DNA of 54,545 nucleotides, taken from Thermoanaerobacter uzonensis DSM 18761 (GTDB lineage: Bacteria > Bacillota > Thermoanaerobacteria > Thermoanaerobacterales > Thermoanaerobacteraceae). Under the pieces are notes generated by a model. The model made no database searches, had not been told where the DNA came from, and was given only the letters and a program-made list of their open reading frames with translations. The stretch covers positions 42,724 through 97,268 of the forward strand of contig NZ_FQUR01000012.1 of the NCBI RefSeq assembly GCF_900129115.1. Direction: 5' to 3'. Below are positions 15,321 through 25,095 of the stretch, in pieces. The first letter of the stretch is position 1. Each line of letters begins with the position of its first letter. Both the position numbers and the translations under genes were made by a program.

Positions 15321-17954
15321 TTATTTATTATCGTATTTTATTGCCGCTTGAGCAGCAGCCAGTCTTGCAATAGGTACTCTGTAAGGTGAAGCAGAAACAT
15401 AGTCAAGACCTACTTTGTGGCAGAACTCAATAGAAGATGGGTCTCCACCGTGTTCACCACATATACCTACTTCAAGGTCAGGTCTTGTCTGCCTTCCAAG
15501 CTTGGTACCCATTTCTACTAACTTGCCAACACCCTCTTGGTCAAGCTTAGCAAATGGATCAAATTCATATATCTTCTTTTCATAATAAGTTTCAAGGAAT
15601 TTGCCAGCGTCATCCCTTGAGAAACCGAAAGTCATCTGAGTTAAGTCATTAGTACCAAAGGAGAAGAATTCTGCTTCCTTAGCAATTTGGTCAGCTGTAA
15701 GAGCTGCTCTTGGTACCTCTATCATTGTTCCTACAAGGTATTTTATTTCAACATTGTTTTGTTTTATAACTTCGTCAGCTACTTTTACTATGATGTCTTT
15801 AATGTATTTAAGCTCTTTAAGTTCACCTACAAGTGGTATCATAATCTGCGGTTTTACGTCATGCCCTGTCCTCTTCTTTACGTTTATAGCGGCTTCTATA
15901 ATAGCTCTTGTCTGCATTTCAGCAATTTCTGGATAGGTTACAGCTAATCTACAGCCTCTATGACCTAACATTGGGTTAAACTCTTTTAAGCTTTCTACTG
16001 TTGCTTTTAGCTCTTCAAAAGTTATCCCCATGTTTTCTGCAAGTTCTTTAATTTCTTCATCAGTATGAGGTAAGAATTCATGCAATGGTGGATCTAAAAG
16101 GCGTATAGTAACAGGGAATTCACCCATAACTTCAAACAAACCTTCAAAGTCTGACCTTTGCATAGGCAATAGTTTTTCTAAAGCTTTTCTTCTTTGTTCT
16201 TCTGTCTTTGAGACAATCATTTCTCTCATAGCAGGAATTCTATCTTCATCAAAGAACATATGCTCTGTCCTGCAAAGGCCTATTCCTTCAGCGCCAAACT
16301 GAACTGCAATTTTTGCATCTCTTGGTATATCTGCATTAGTTTTTACTTTTAATTTTCTATATTTGTCTGCCCAGCTCATGAGAGTTGCAAAATCTCCAGT
16401 TAGCTCAGGTGTAACAGTCTTTATTTCACCAATGTAAACATTACCTGTGCTACCATCTATAGATATGTAGTCTCCTTCATGAACTTCTATATCGCCAATT
16501 CTCATTACTTTTGCTTGCTCGTCTATCTTTGCATCGCCACAACCTACTACGCAAGCTGTACCCATACCTCTTGCCACAACAGCTGCATGAGATGTCATAC
16601 CGCCACGAGTTGTAAGTATTCCTTGTGCTACAGACATACCTTCTATGTCGTCCGGAGATGTCTCTGTTCTTACAAGAATTACTTTTTCTCCCCTTGATTT
16701 TGCAGCTTCTATTGCATCATCAGCAGTAAAGTATACTTTTCCTGATGCAGCACCAGGAGAAGCGGGTAAACCTTTTGCAACAGGCTTAGCAGCTTTCAAC
16801 GCATTTGGCTCAAAGGTTGGATGCAATAACTGGTCTAACTGTTTCGGATCTACTCTTAAGACTGCTGTCTTTTCATCTATTAAGCCTTCAGCCACTAAGT
16901 CTACAGCTACTTTCAAAGCTGCTTGAGCAGTTCTCTTTCCGTTTCTTGTCTGTAGCATGTAGAGTTTACCTTTTTCAATAGTAAACTCTATGTCCTGCAT
17001 GTCTTTGTAATGTTTCTCCAATTTCTCAGCAATTTCTACGAATTGGTTATAAACTTCTGGCATAGTCTCCTTCAAACTTGAAATTGGCTGAGGCGTTCTA
17101 ATACCTGCAACAACATCTTCCCCTTGAGCATTCATCAAGAATTCGCCAAATAAAGCTTTTTCACCAGTTGCAGGATTTCTTGTGAAAGCAACACCTGTAC
17201 CTGAATCATTACCCATGTTACCAAATACCATTGATTGGACATTTACTGCTGTACCCCAATCACTTGGTATGTCGTTAAGTCTTCTGTACACTATAGCTCT
17301 TGGATTATCCCAAGACCTAAATACTGCTTTTACAGCTTCCAGAAGTTGTTCTTTTGGATCTTGTGGGAAGTCTACTCCCAATTCTTTTTTATAAAGTTCT
17401 TTAAATCTTTTTACTACCTCTTTGAGGTTTTCAGCTGTTAAATCTGTATCAAATTTTGCACCATTTTCCTCTTTTACTTCATCTAAAATAGCTTCAAATT
17501 TATTCTTGTCAATTCCCATTACAACATCTGAAAACATTTGAATAAATCTTCTATAGCTGTCATAGGCAAATCTTTCATTGTTTGTAGCTTTAGCAAGGCC
17601 TTCTACTGTCTCGTCATTTAAACCAAGGTTTAAAATAGTATCCATCATACCTGGCATTGAAACTCTCGCGCCAGACCTTACAGATACTAATAAAGGATTT
17701 GTTGGGTCTCCAAATTTTTTACCTGTAATTTCTTCTAATTTAGCCATATATTCATAGATTTGTTCAACAATTTCTGGAGCTATAGTCTTACCATCTTGAT
17801 AGTACCTTGTACAAGCCTCAGTAGTGACCGTAAATCCTTGTGGAACAGGTAAACCCAACTTCGTCATTTCAGCAAGATTTGCGCCTTTTCCTCCTAAGAG
17901 GTCTCTCATTGAAGCATCGCCTTCACTAAATAAATACACATACTTTTTACTCAT
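15321..17954 (-). CDS. ppdK: Pyruvate, phosphate dikinase
   Basis: Interconverts PEP, AMP and PPi with pyruvate, ATP and Pi; in thermophilic clostridia it can work beside or instead of pyruvate kinase. The 877-residue length is typical. The N-terminal nucleotide-binding domain starts [20 protein letters not shown] (about 22-41), the phosphohistidine site is [13 protein letters not shown] (near 455), and the PEP/pyruvate barrel ends with VGICGEHGG (catalytic Cys near 833). The TSH threonine targeted by the regulatory protein is present. ATG follows AGGAGGAGAGATTTC and overlaps the ppsR stop (ATGA), so the genes are coupled. Confidence 0.98.
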   Translation of the reverse strand: MSKKYVYLFSEGDASMRDLLGGKGANLAEMTKLGLPVPQGFTVTTEACTRYYQDGKTIAPEIVEQIYEYMAKLEEITGKKFGDPTNPLLVSVRSGARVSMPGMMDTILNLGLNDETVEGLAKATNNERFAYDSYRRFIQMFSDVVMGIDKNKFEAILDEVKEENGAKFDTDLTAENLKEVVKRFKELYKKELGVDFPQDPKEQLLEAVKAVFRSWDNPRAIVYRRLNDIPSDWGTAVNVQSMVFGNMGNDSGTGVAFTRNPATGEKALFGEFLMNAQGEDVVAGIRTPQPISSLKETMPEVYNQFVEIAEKLEKHYKDMQDIEFTIEKGKLYMLQTRNGKRTAQAALKVAVDLVAEGLIDEKTAVLRVDPKQLDQLLHPTFEPNALKAAKPVAKGLPASPGAASGKVYFTADDAIEAAKSRGEKVILVRTETSPDDIEGMSVAQGILTTRGGMTSHAAVVARGMGTACVVGCGDAKIDEQAKVMRIGDIEVHEGDYISIDGSTGNVYIGEIKTVTPELTGDFATLMSWADKYRKLKVKTNADIPRDAKIAVQFGAEGIGLCRTEHMFFDEDRIPAMREMIVSKTEEQRRKALEKLLPMQRSDFEGLFEVMGEFPVTIRLLDPPLHEFLPHTDEEIKELAENMGITFEELKATVESLKEFNPMLGHRGCRLAVTYPEIAEMQTRAIIEAAINVKKRTGHDVKPQIMIPLVGELKELKYIKDIIVKVADEVIKQNNVEIKYLVGTMIEVPRAALTADQIAKEAEFFSFGTNDLTQMTFGFSRDDAGKFLETYYEKKIYEFDPFAKLDQEGVGKLVEMGTKLGRQTRPDLEVGICGEHGGDPSSIEFCHKVGLDYVSASPYRVPIARLAAAQAAIKYDNK

Positions 17955-18763
17955 GAAATCTCTCCTCCTTTTAATACGTTTAATATAACATTAGCTGTTT
18001 CTTCTACAGCTTTATTTGTAACATCGATTACAGTACACCCTAATCTTTTCATCACCTCCTCAGCATATTTTATCTCTTTTTTAACTCTTTCTTCAGTAGC
18101 GTATATAGCATTAGCATCAAGGCCTAGAGATTTTAATCTCTCTTTCCTTATTTTTACCAAAACTTCAGGATCTATAGTCAACCCAAATATTTTTTTAGGG
18201 TTGATTTCAAATAATTCTTGAGGTGGTTCAATTTCTGGCACTAAAGGTAAATTAGCAGCTTTTATGTATTTATGAGCAAGGTACATGCATAAAGGAGTTT
18301 TGGATGTTCTAGAAACCCCTATAACAACTACATCTGCCAATAGTATGCCCATTGCATCTTTACCATCATCATATTTTACGGCAAATTCTATTACCTCGAT
18401 TTTTTTCAAATAATCTTCTCTATTATTTTTTGCTAAATTGGTATGGGGGGATATACCAGTACTATCTTCAATAGCATTTATCACTGGTCCCATTACATCT
18501 ACTATTTTTATGCCAAATTTCTGTGCTTTTTTAAGAAGATAATCTTTTAATTCCGGGACCACCATAGTATGGATTATTATGCTATTTGCATCATTAGCTG
18601 CCTCCATGATAATCTCTTCTATTTGATTTTTATCTCCAACATAAGAATATTTTTTTATTTTTTCTATAAAAGTATCAAAGTGGGCAGCAGCAATACTCGC
18701 AATGTTTTCTGCTGTGTCTACATTAGAATCTGAAACCAAGTAAATTGATACTCCTTCTTCCAT
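17951..18763 (-). CDS. ppsR: Pyruvate, phosphate dikinase regulatory protein (bifunctional kinase/pyrophosphorylase)
   Basis: Belongs to the DUF299/PDRP family, which phosphorylates PPDK on the Thr next to the catalytic His using ADP and removes it by phosphorolysis. In the 270-residue protein the P-loop-like [16 protein letters not shown] lies near residue 150 and [16 protein letters not shown] follows, both family hallmarks. It sits between the ccpN-like regulator gene (13-bp gap) and ppdK (4-bp overlap), its presumed target, so the circuit is encoded in one operon. Confidence 0.96.
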   Translation of the reverse strand: MEEGVSIYLVSDSNVDTAENIASIAAAHFDTFIEKIKKYSYVGDKNQIEEIIMEAANDANSIIIHTMVVPELKDYLLKKAQKFGIKIVDVMGPVINAIEDSTGISPHTNLAKNNREDYLKKIEVIEFAVKYDDGKDAMGILLADVVVIGVSRTSKTPLCMYLAHKYIKAANLPLVPEIEPPQELFEINPKKIFGLTIDPEVLVKIRKERLKSLGLDANAIYATEERVKKEIKYAEEVMKRLGCTVIDVTNKAVEETANVILNVLKGGEIS

Positions 18764-18776
18764 TCAAGAAATCCCC

Positions 18777-19418
18777 CTAACCTTCCCCAAGCTTTACAAA
18801 CAATTTAGTAATGTTGGTCTTTGAAATCCTTCCTGTCACTTTGTATCCTTGTTTTCCATCACTTCCCACTACAGGTTCAACTACAGGAAGACTGTCTACT
18901 TCGTGCTCTATAATTTTAACAGCAGCATTATACACCGGCTCATCATCATAAGTTGTAACTATGTTAGGCATACGGGTCATAATTATTCCCACCGGGACCT
19001 TATAAATATCAGTGTTGCCTATCGCGATTTTTAAAAAGTCTTTTCTTGAAACAGCGCCGGTTAAAAATCCTCCATCCTGTACAAAAATTGTCCCGACGTC
19101 CTTTAAAAAAAGTGTTACAATCGCATCATACACTGATGTACTTTCCTCTACCACTACAGGTAAAGACTTGATATCTTTTACTTTTATGCTTTTTATATAA
19201 TCTTCTACTAAACTGAGGGGTGATTTTCCTGTATAAAAATATCCCACTTTTGGTCTCGCCTCTAAGATCCCGGACATAGTTAGAATTGCCAAATCCGGTC
19301 TTAAAGTCGCTCTTGTGACATTTAATTTCTCAGCTATTTGTTCTCCTGTAATGGGTTGATACTTTTTTACAATGTCAATAATTATATGCTGACGGTTTGT
19401 CAGTTGAATCTTTATCAC
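18777..19418 (-). CDS. ccpN: CcpN-like transcriptional repressor (HTH + CBS pair)
   Basis: 213 residues: an N-terminal winged helix (about 1-60; ITGEQIAEKLNVTRATLRPD with LAILTMSGILEARPKVGY) and two CBS domains (about 80-205) that would sense a nucleotide or similar ligand. Layout and the TRATLRPDLAILTMSG block match Bacillus CcpN, the repressor of gluconeogenic genes, which is also encoded next to the PDRP homologue. The start is a GTG whose Shine-Dalgarno AAAGGG is unusually close; I keep it because the N-terminus then aligns with CcpN. Likely controls its own operon with ppsR and ppdK, and perhaps other carbon-flux genes. Confidence 0.92.
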   Translation of the reverse strand: MIKIQLTNRQHIIIDIVKKYQPITGEQIAEKLNVTRATLRPDLAILTMSGILEARPKVGYFYTGKSPLSLVEDYIKSIKVKDIKSLPVVVEESTSVYDAIVTLFLKDVGTIFVQDGGFLTGAVSRKDFLKIAIGNTDIYKVPVGIIMTRMPNIVTTYDDEPVYNAAVKIIEHEVDSLPVVEPVVGSDGKQGYKVTGRISKTNITKLFVKLGEG

Positions 19419-19572
19419 CCCTTTAAAGTTTTTGACAATTTATACTTTCCTCTGTCGTTTCATAAACGTTTTCTATCGGTTTATCACTTTAGTATAATTA
19501 TATCACAAGTTTATAAGATAACCAACTTTCTTTTTCGTTTCCTTCCTATTATATCACAAATTATTGCAACAT

Positions 19573-19611
19573 AAAAAATCAAGGAAATCAGTTAAAAAGC
19601 CTGATTCCCTT
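19573..19611 (-). terminator. Terminator of glyS
   Basis: On the minus strand AAGGGAATCAG pairs with CTGATTTCCTT, with a T-run (GATTTTTTAT) after it. It overlaps the glyS stop codon. Confidence 0.8.
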
Positions 19612-20998
19612 AAAAATTTAACCTTTCTTCAAGATATTTCTCTACTTCTTCAATTTTTATTCTCACTTGTTGCATAGTATCTCTATCTCTTATGGTTACA
19701 CAATGGTCATTTTCCGAATCAAAGTCATAAGTAATACAGAAAGGCGTGCCTATCTCATCCTGTCTTCTATACCTTTTACCTATGCTTCCTGTCTCATCGT
19801 AATCTACTACGAACTTATTTCTCAACTGGTCATAAAGCTTATAGGCATTTTCTGATAATTTCTTAGATAATGGAAGCACTGCTGCCTTAATGGGAGCAAG
19901 AGCAGGATGAAACCTTAAAACTACTCTAGTTTCTCCATCTTCTAACTCTTCTTCTTCATAGGCATCTATTAAAAACGCCAACATTAACCTATCTACCCCA
20001 ACAGAAGGCTCAATGCAATATGGTATGTACTTTTCTCCTGTTACAGGGTCCATATAAGACAGGTCAACTCCCGAATGTTCCATGTGTTGCCTTAAATCAA
20101 AATCTGTTCTATTAGCTATTCCCCACAACTCTCCCCATCCAAAGGGAAAATTATATTCTATGTCTGTGGTGGCAGTACTATAGTGAGATAATTCTTCTTT
20201 TTTATGGTCTCTAAATCTTAAATTTTCTTCTTTTAAGCCGAATTCTAAAAGCCAATCCATGCAATATTTTCTCCAGTAACTAAACCATTCCATGTCCTCT
20301 CCCGGTTTACAGAAAAATTCCAATTCCATTTGCTCAAATTCTCTTGTTCTGAATATGAAATTACCAGGAGTAATTTCATTTCTAAAAGATTTACCAATTT
20401 GTCCTATTCCAAAAGGCATTTTCTTACGAGTTGTCCTTTGAACATTTTTAAAGTTCACAAAAATTCCTTGTGCGGTTTCAGGCCGCAAATACACCTCTGA
20501 TTTAGAATCTTCTGTAACACCTTGATAGGTTTTAAACATGAGATTAAACTTCCTAATATCAGTAAAATTATGGGCACCACATTTTGGACAGGGCACTTTA
20601 TATTCTTTTATAAATTCCATCATTTGTTCATTTGTCCAACCTTCAATAGAAATATTTAATTCCTTTTCTTTAATGTAATCTTCAATCAATTGGTCAGCTC
20701 TAAATCTTGATTTGCACTCTTTACAGTCCATTAAAGGATCGCTAAAACTGCTAACATGACCTGATGCAACCCATACTTCTCGATTCATCAAAATTGCAGT
20801 ATCAATCCCTACGTTATAGGGACTTTGTTGAATAAATTTTTTCCACCACATCCTCTTAATATTGTTTTTAAGTTCTACTCCCAGAGGTCCATAATCCCAA
20901 GTATTAGCAAGTCCTCCATATATTTCAGACCCCGGAAAAACAAATCCTCTGTTTTTTGCAAGGGCAACTATTTTATCCATTGTGACTGCTTGTGACAT
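19610..20998 (-). CDS. glyS: Glycyl-tRNA synthetase, homodimeric (alpha2) type
   Basis: Charges tRNA-Gly. The 462-residue enzyme is the single-chain eukaryote/archaea/Gram-positive type rather than the alpha2-beta2 GlyQS type. Visible features: [12 protein letters not shown] near the N-terminus, Cys pairs CKEC and CPKC for an inserted metal-binding region, class II motif 2 [21 protein letters not shown], motif 3 [14 protein letters not shown], and a C-terminal anticodon-binding domain. ATG at 20998 follows AAAGGAGTGTTATTAA. It has its own promoter; no T-box is recognisable in the short leader, which instead carries a terminator-like hairpin. Confidence 0.97.
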   Translation of the reverse strand: MSQAVTMDKIVALAKNRGFVFPGSEIYGGLANTWDYGPLGVELKNNIKRMWWKKFIQQSPYNVGIDTAILMNREVWVASGHVSSFSDPLMDCKECKSRFRADQLIEDYIKEKELNISIEGWTNEQMMEFIKEYKVPCPKCGAHNFTDIRKFNLMFKTYQGVTEDSKSEVYLRPETAQGIFVNFKNVQRTTRKKMPFGIGQIGKSFRNEITPGNFIFRTREFEQMELEFFCKPGEDMEWFSYWRKYCMDWLLEFGLKEENLRFRDHKKEELSHYSTATTDIEYNFPFGWGELWGIANRTDFDLRQHMEHSGVDLSYMDPVTGEKYIPYCIEPSVGVDRLMLAFLIDAYEEEELEDGETRVVLRFHPALAPIKAAVLPLSKKLSENAYKLYDQLRNKFVVDYDETGSIGKRYRRQDEIGTPFCITYDFDSENDHCVTIRDRDTMQQVRIKIEEVEKYLEERLNF

Positions 20999-21031
20999 TT
21001 AATAACACTCCTTTTTCTCTCGCAATTATAC

Positions 21032-21067
21032 AAAAACCCTTCATCCCTTTTGGGAAGAAAGGTTTTT
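21032..21067 (-). terminator. Terminator-like hairpin in the glyS leader
   Basis: AAAAACC...TTCATCCC pairs with GGGAAGAAAGGTTTTT around TTTT, with two mismatches, and on the minus strand is followed by a T-run. It lies after the upstream gene but also about ten bases after the start predicted for the glyS promoter, so it may be an attenuator as well as a terminator. Confidence 0.7.
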
Positions 21068-21082
21068 GACGTTACTTATTTA

Positions 21083-21111
21083 AGAATACCAAAGAGACAA
21101 GCTTCTGTCAA
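21083..21111 (-). promoter_or_regulatory. Sigma-A promoter of glyS
   Basis: Minus strand TTGACA (21106-21111), 17-base spacer, TATTCT (21083-21088). The -35 box overlaps the end of the upstream gene. Confidence 0.65.
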
Positions 21112-21518
21112 TCTTTTTTCTTTTCTTCTTTTAATACGGTTACGCTTTTATCATGTTTTTCAACTTCAATTGTGCAATTGGCTAAAAGCGCTACTGCCGC
21201 TCCCACTAACGTCAACTGAGGAATGATAACAGCAGAAATAGCACCTGCAGTTACAGGAATCTCCAAGAGAACTTTATCGTCTTTTTTTATTCTTATTTTT
21301 GTTACATTACCTTTTTTAATTAATTCTTTTATTTTGTCCATAACTTCTGAACCTGCAACTGTAAAAGTCTCAGTCCAGCTTTTTCTATTCTCTTCTATAT
21401 ATATCAATGCATCTACAACACTTCCATCTGACTTTTCTAATGCTTCTTTTGCTTCTTTATAACTTACTCCCGTTCTTTCTACTATCATATCTATTTTTTC
21501 TAATTCTTCATCTAACAC
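21108..21518 (-). CDS. UBA-like domain protein with DUF4342
   Basis: About 136 residues. The first 45 (EKIDMIVERTGVSYKEAKEALEKSDGSVVDALIYIEE) form a UBA/EF-Ts-N-like three-helix domain of the kind that binds ribosomes, EF-Tu or nascent chains. The remainder (VMDKIKELIKKGNVTKIRIKKDDKVLLEIP, then a hydrophobic PVTAGAISAVIIPQLTLVGAAVALL) matches DUF4342 as I know it. The function is not established. The start is GTG 21518, six bases after AAAGGAGGG; an earlier in-frame GTG is embedded in that site. It follows recO with a 14-bp gap, so it is the last gene of the long operon. Confidence 0.85.
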   Translation of the reverse strand: MLDEELEKIDMIVERTGVSYKEAKEALEKSDGSVVDALIYIEENRKSWTETFTVAGSEVMDKIKELIKKGNVTKIRIKKDDKVLLEIPVTAGAISAVIIPQLTLVGAAVALLANCTIEVEKHDKSVTVLKEEKKKD

Positions 21519-21532
21519 GTTAAACCCTCCTT

Positions 21533-22279
21533 TCACATATTTTGTAACTTGTCAATAAAATCTTTTGATTTAAACTCTATTTCAAGATGTTCTTTCATAT
21601 AGGCTGTTATTATTTTATCCACTTCTTCTTTTATAACTCCTGAAACTTTAATATTTTGAAGCTTGTCATAATCTCCTTTAAGAAAATACTTTATAGCTTT
21701 TAATGTTACTCCATGTAATGGCTTGGCGTCAAAACATTTATTTTTGCAGTTTATACACACTGCACCCCCGCAAGAATTAGAAAAATATTCTAAATTTCCT
21801 TTTTTTCCACACACAACACAATTATCAAGTTGAGGCATATATCCCAATAAAGAAACTAATTTTAAGTTATAAGAAGAAATAAAAATTAAAGGGTCTATTT
21901 GTAGTTCGTCAACTGCTTTTAAAGAATGTTTTAAAAACAGATACAGCCTCTCGCTTTTTTGATTTTCCTCTAAAATTTTGTTTATAGTTTCGGCAATATA
22001 CGAAGCTACAGAAAATTTAACTAAGTCTTTTTCTATATTTTTATGAGCTTCGATTAACTCCCATTGGTCAATATAGTAATAATTTTGCCCCTCAAAAATA
22101 ACATAATTGGCAACAATAAAAGGCCTTATTGCATTCACAAAGCGGCTCTTTGAGCGCCTTGCCCCTTTTGCCACTGCCTGGAGTTTGCCATAGCTTTTAG
22201 TAAAAAGAGTGGCAATTTTGTCTGTTTCACCTATTAAATTGTTTTTTAATACTATTGCTTCTGTTTTTAACAAGCGCAT
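21533..22279 (-). CDS. recO: DNA repair protein RecO
   Basis: Helps RecR load RecA on SSB-coated single strands in gap repair. The 248-residue protein has the N-terminal OB fold ([38 protein letters not shown]) and a C-terminal helical part with a four-Cys zinc site (CVVCGKKG and CINCKNKC). It lies six bases downstream of deoC and in the usual era-recO neighbourhood, and is followed by the DUF4342 gene. Confidence 0.96.
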   Translation of the reverse strand: MRLLKTEAIVLKNNLIGETDKIATLFTKSYGKLQAVAKGARRSKSRFVNAIRPFIVANYVIFEGQNYYYIDQWELIEAHKNIEKDLVKFSVASYIAETINKILEENQKSERLYLFLKHSLKAVDELQIDPLIFISSYNLKLVSLLGYMPQLDNCVVCGKKGNLEYFSNSCGGAVCINCKNKCFDAKPLHGVTLKAIKYFLKGDYDKLQNIKVSGVIKEEVDKIITAYMKEHLEIEFKSKDFIDKLQNM

Positions 22280-22285
22280 TTTTTA

Positions 22286-22957
22286 TCAACTCATTTTTAG
22301 TTTATTCCATTCCTCCACAATCTTAACGCCTGCACTTGCCCCAATACGATTAGCTCCTGCTTCAATCATCGCCTTAGCATCTTCAGCAGTTCTTACACCG
22401 CCAGAGGCTTTAACACCAAAGTTTTCACCAACTGTCTGTCTCATTAATTTTACATCCTCTACAGTAGCTCCACCTGGTCCAAAACCAGTAGAAGTCTTAA
22501 CAAAATCAGCACCTGCTTCTTTTGTAAGCTGACATGCTTTTACCTTTTCTTCATCAGCGAGATAGCAGGTTTCTAAAATTACTTTTACAACTATATCTCC
22601 ATAGGATTTTACCGCTTTCACAACTTCTTCAATTTCTTTTTTCACATAGTCATAATCTCCACTCTTCAACATGCTTATATTTAATACCATGTCAACTTCT
22701 GTCGCACCTTTTTTAACCGCTTCAACTGCTTCAAATACTTTGGTTTCGATAGTATTTGCACCTAATGGAAAACCTATTACTGTGCAAACTTTAACATCTG
22801 TATCTTTTAACATACTATAGGCAAGGTCTACAAAGCAGGGGTTTATGCAGACAGAAGCAAATCCATATTCTTTTGCCTCATTACAAAGCTTTTCTATCTC
22901 GCTTTTTGTCGCATTTGGTTTTAATAAAGTGTGGTCAATCATTTTTGCTATGTTCAT
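22286..22957 (-). CDS. deoC: Deoxyribose-phosphate aldolase
   Basis: Cleaves 2-deoxyribose-5-phosphate to glyceraldehyde-3-phosphate and acetaldehyde in deoxynucleoside breakdown. The 223-residue TIM barrel contains the Schiff-base Lys in [13 protein letters not shown] (about 151), the second catalytic Lys in [17 protein letters not shown], and DHTLLKP at the N-terminus. AAAAGGAGGTTATATT selects ATG 22957 over an in-frame GTG 24 bases earlier. It sits between era and recO, where Bacillus-type operons carry cdd, another pyrimidine deoxynucleoside catabolism gene, near era. Confidence 0.97.
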   Translation of the reverse strand: MNIAKMIDHTLLKPNATKSEIEKLCNEAKEYGFASVCINPCFVDLAYSMLKDTDVKVCTVIGFPLGANTIETKVFEAVEAVKKGATEVDMVLNISMLKSGDYDYVKKEIEEVVKAVKSYGDIVVKVILETCYLADEEKVKACQLTKEAGADFVKTSTGFGPGGATVEDVKLMRQTVGENFGVKASGGVRTAEDAKAMIEAGANRIGASAGVKIVEEWNKLKMS

Positions 22958-22992
22958 AATATAACCTCCTTTTGTTTTCACTAAATACTTTA

Positions 22993-23901
22993 CTATTCGT
23001 AAGTTTTCTTGTCAATGGCATATCCTAATTTTTTAAGTAACGTTGTATTGTCTCTCCACCCCTTCCTCGTTTTTACCCATAGGTCAAGAAAAACCTGTTT
23101 TCCATAAAATTCTTCTAAATCCAGTCGCGCACTTTGACCTATCTTTTTTAGCATTTGCCCATTTTTACCTATAATAATTCCTTTGTGAGACTCTTTCTCG
23201 CAATAAATATATGCTTCAATGTCTATTATATCTTTATCTTCCCTCTCTTTAATAGATTCTACTTCCACATAAACACCGTGAGGCACTTCTTCCTCTAAAA
23301 AGTGTAACATCTTCTCTCGAATTATTTCTGCCACTATTAATTTTTCGGGCTGATCTGTTATATAATCATCCAAATAATATTTAGGACCTTCTGGCAAAAA
23401 TGATACAATTTTTTCTTTTAACAAGTCTATATTTTTGTTTTCAATAGCAGAAATAGCTACTACATCTTTAAACTCATATTGCTCTTTAAAAATTTTTATA
23501 GTTTCTTCTACTCTTTCCTCAGGCACCAAATCTATTTTATTGACTACAAGTATGACAGGTGTATCTACTTCTTTTAAATACTCAATTATGTATCTATCTC
23601 CAGGTCCTACTTCAGTATCTGGTTCTATCATATACAAAATAAGGTCAACTTCCTTCAATGTTCTTTTAGCTACCTCAATCATAAATTCGCTTAATTTAGA
23701 TTTAGGTTTATGAATGCCAGGAGTGTCAACAAAAATAACCTGGTATTCATCTGTTGTCAAAATCCCACGAATGGTATTTCGAGTAGTTTGGGGTTTGGGA
23801 GAAGTAATAGCAATCTTTTCTTGTAAAATTGCATTTAAAAGAGTAGATTTTCCTACATTAGTTCTACCAACTAATGCTACAAAACCAGCTTTATAGCCCA
23901 T
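22993..23901 (-). CDS. era: GTPase Era
   Basis: Essential GTPase in 30S assembly that binds the 3' end of 16S rRNA. The 302-residue protein has G1 GRTNVGKST (12-20), G3 DTPGIHKP (about 60), G4 NKIDL (about 120) and a C-terminal KH domain with [17 protein letters not shown]. Its length is standard. ATG follows AAGGAGTGAT. It lies in the conserved ybeY-dgkA-era-recO order. Confidence 0.98.
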   Translation of the reverse strand: MGYKAGFVALVGRTNVGKSTLLNAILQEKIAITSPKPQTTRNTIRGILTTDEYQVIFVDTPGIHKPKSKLSEFMIEVAKRTLKEVDLILYMIEPDTEVGPGDRYIIEYLKEVDTPVILVVNKIDLVPEERVEETIKIFKEQYEFKDVVAISAIENKNIDLLKEKIVSFLPEGPKYYLDDYITDQPEKLIVAEIIREKMLHFLEEEVPHGVYVEVESIKEREDKDIIDIEAYIYCEKESHKGIIIGKNGQMLKKIGQSARLDLEEFYGKQVFLDLWVKTRKGWRDNTTLLKKLGYAIDKKTYE

Positions 23902-23912
23902 ATCATCACTCC

Positions 23913-24611
23913 TTATTTGATTATTTGAAAAATCAATACTGTAATCAATATTCCAAATAAACCTCCAAAAAATACCTGAGAAAAAGAGTGGATTTTACCT
24001 TCTACTCTGCTTTCAGCCACCATAAGAGCAAGTAAAAAGCCTAAAGTGGCAATAAAAGCATTTGCTGTGATAAAAGTTATAGCTGTCGCAGTAGCAAAAG
24101 CAATAGCACTATGAGCGCTGGGCATTCCTCCCCTCATAGGAGTTCCTTCTTTAAAATGCACCTTTAAAATTACAGTCAAAAACACTACAACTAAAAGACT
24201 TATAACTGTGATATGAATAGGTGACTCTCTAAGCTTTAATAAAATTATTTTTGTCCAAGGATTTACTCTATCAAAAAATATTAAATAAGCTACAAGAACG
24301 GCATTTATCGCAGATATAAGGACTGCTCCTGCAGCTACATTTTTCGCAACCTTAGCCAAAGGATTATAATTTTTAACCATCATGTCAATTGTGGTTTCAA
24401 TAGCCGTATTTATCATTTCAGAAATTAAAACTAAAGAAATTGTAAATAAAATTACCACAAATTCTACTCTTGAAAGGTCAAAAAAAAGGCAAAAGAATAA
24501 TACCAATATCGCTATGGCAAAGTGAACCTTCATGTTTCTTTGGGTCTTAAAAGCATGTAAAATACCCTCTATCGCATAATTAAAACTGTCAATTAAATTT
24601 CTCGATTTCAC
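23913..24611 (-). CDS. dgkA: Fusion of undecaprenol/diacylglycerol kinase (DgkA) and PAP2-type phosphatase
   Basis: About 232 residues in two membrane domains. Residues 1-115 match Gram-positive DgkA ([14 protein letters not shown], then the catalytic [13 protein letters not shown]). Residues about 140-232 resemble a PAP2 phosphatase: [16 protein letters not shown] and [13 protein letters not shown] match its three motifs, although the last Asp is replaced by Gln. Kinase and phosphatase of lipid carriers in one chain could balance undecaprenol and undecaprenyl phosphate. The start is GTG 24611 after GGGCGGTGAT, overlapping nothing; a TTG 15 bases upstream is inside ybeY. The gene lies in the operon between ybeY and era. 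Confidence 0.9.
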   Translation of the reverse strand: MKSRNLIDSFNYAIEGILHAFKTQRNMKVHFAIAILVLFFCLFFDLSRVEFVVILFTISLVLISEMINTAIETTIDMMVKNYNPLAKVAKNVAAGAVLISAINAVLVAYLIFFDRVNPWTKIILLKLRESPIHITVISLLVVVFLTVILKVHFKEGTPMRGGMPSAHSAIAFATATAITFITANAFIATLGFLLALMVAESRVEGKIHSFSQVFFGGLFGILITVLIFQIIK

Positions 24612-24615
24612 AAAA

Positions 24616-25095
24616 TCACCGCCCAATATTAAGCCTCGCCATAACTTCCTCTTCTTTTTCCCTCATAATTTTTCTTTCTTCTTCAGTTTCATGGTCATAA
24701 CCCAAAAGATGCAACATGCTGTGAGCTGTTAAATAAGCTACTTCTCTTTCAAAGGAATGTCCATATTCTATTGACTGCTCTAATGCTTTTTCTAAAGAAA
24801 TAACTATATCTCCTATTGGCTGTACCTCTTCTGAATCTTCCTCTATTTTCTCAACTTCCCCATAAGTCTCTTCAAACTCTGCTAAGGGAAATGACAAAAC
24901 ATCTGTCGGCTTATCTATACCCCTATAATATTTATTTAATTTTCTAATTTCCTCATTATCCACAAAGGACACACTTACTTCAACATTATCAATAACCTCT
25001 TCTACTTCTAATACTGTTTTTATGACTTTTTCAACTAATTCTTCCAAATTTGCTGCATCAACTTTATTTTGTCTGTCGTCTATCAAAATGTTCAT
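24616..25095 (-). CDS. ybeY: Endoribonuclease YbeY (16S rRNA maturation)
   Basis: Single-strand endoribonuclease for 16S rRNA 3'-end processing and 70S quality control. The 159-residue protein has the zinc motif HSMLHLLGYDH (about 125-135), preceded by LNKYYRGIDKPTDVLSFPL. The start ATG overlaps the pgpH stop by four bases, which indicates coupling. The neighbours phoH, pgpH, dgkA and era are the usual ones. Confidence 0.97.
   Translation of the reverse strand: MNILIDDRQNKVDAANLEELVEKVIKTVLEVEEVIDNVEVSVSFVDNEEIRKLNKYYRGIDKPTDVLSFPLAEFEETYGEVEKIEEDSEEVQPIGDIVISLEKALEQSIEYGHSFEREVAYLTAHSMLHLLGYDHETEEERKIMREKEEEVMARLNIGR

Noticed and set aside
20999-21107. T-box riboswitch in front of glyS
   Set aside because: The leader is too short and has no T-box sequence or specifier stem; only a simple hairpin is present.
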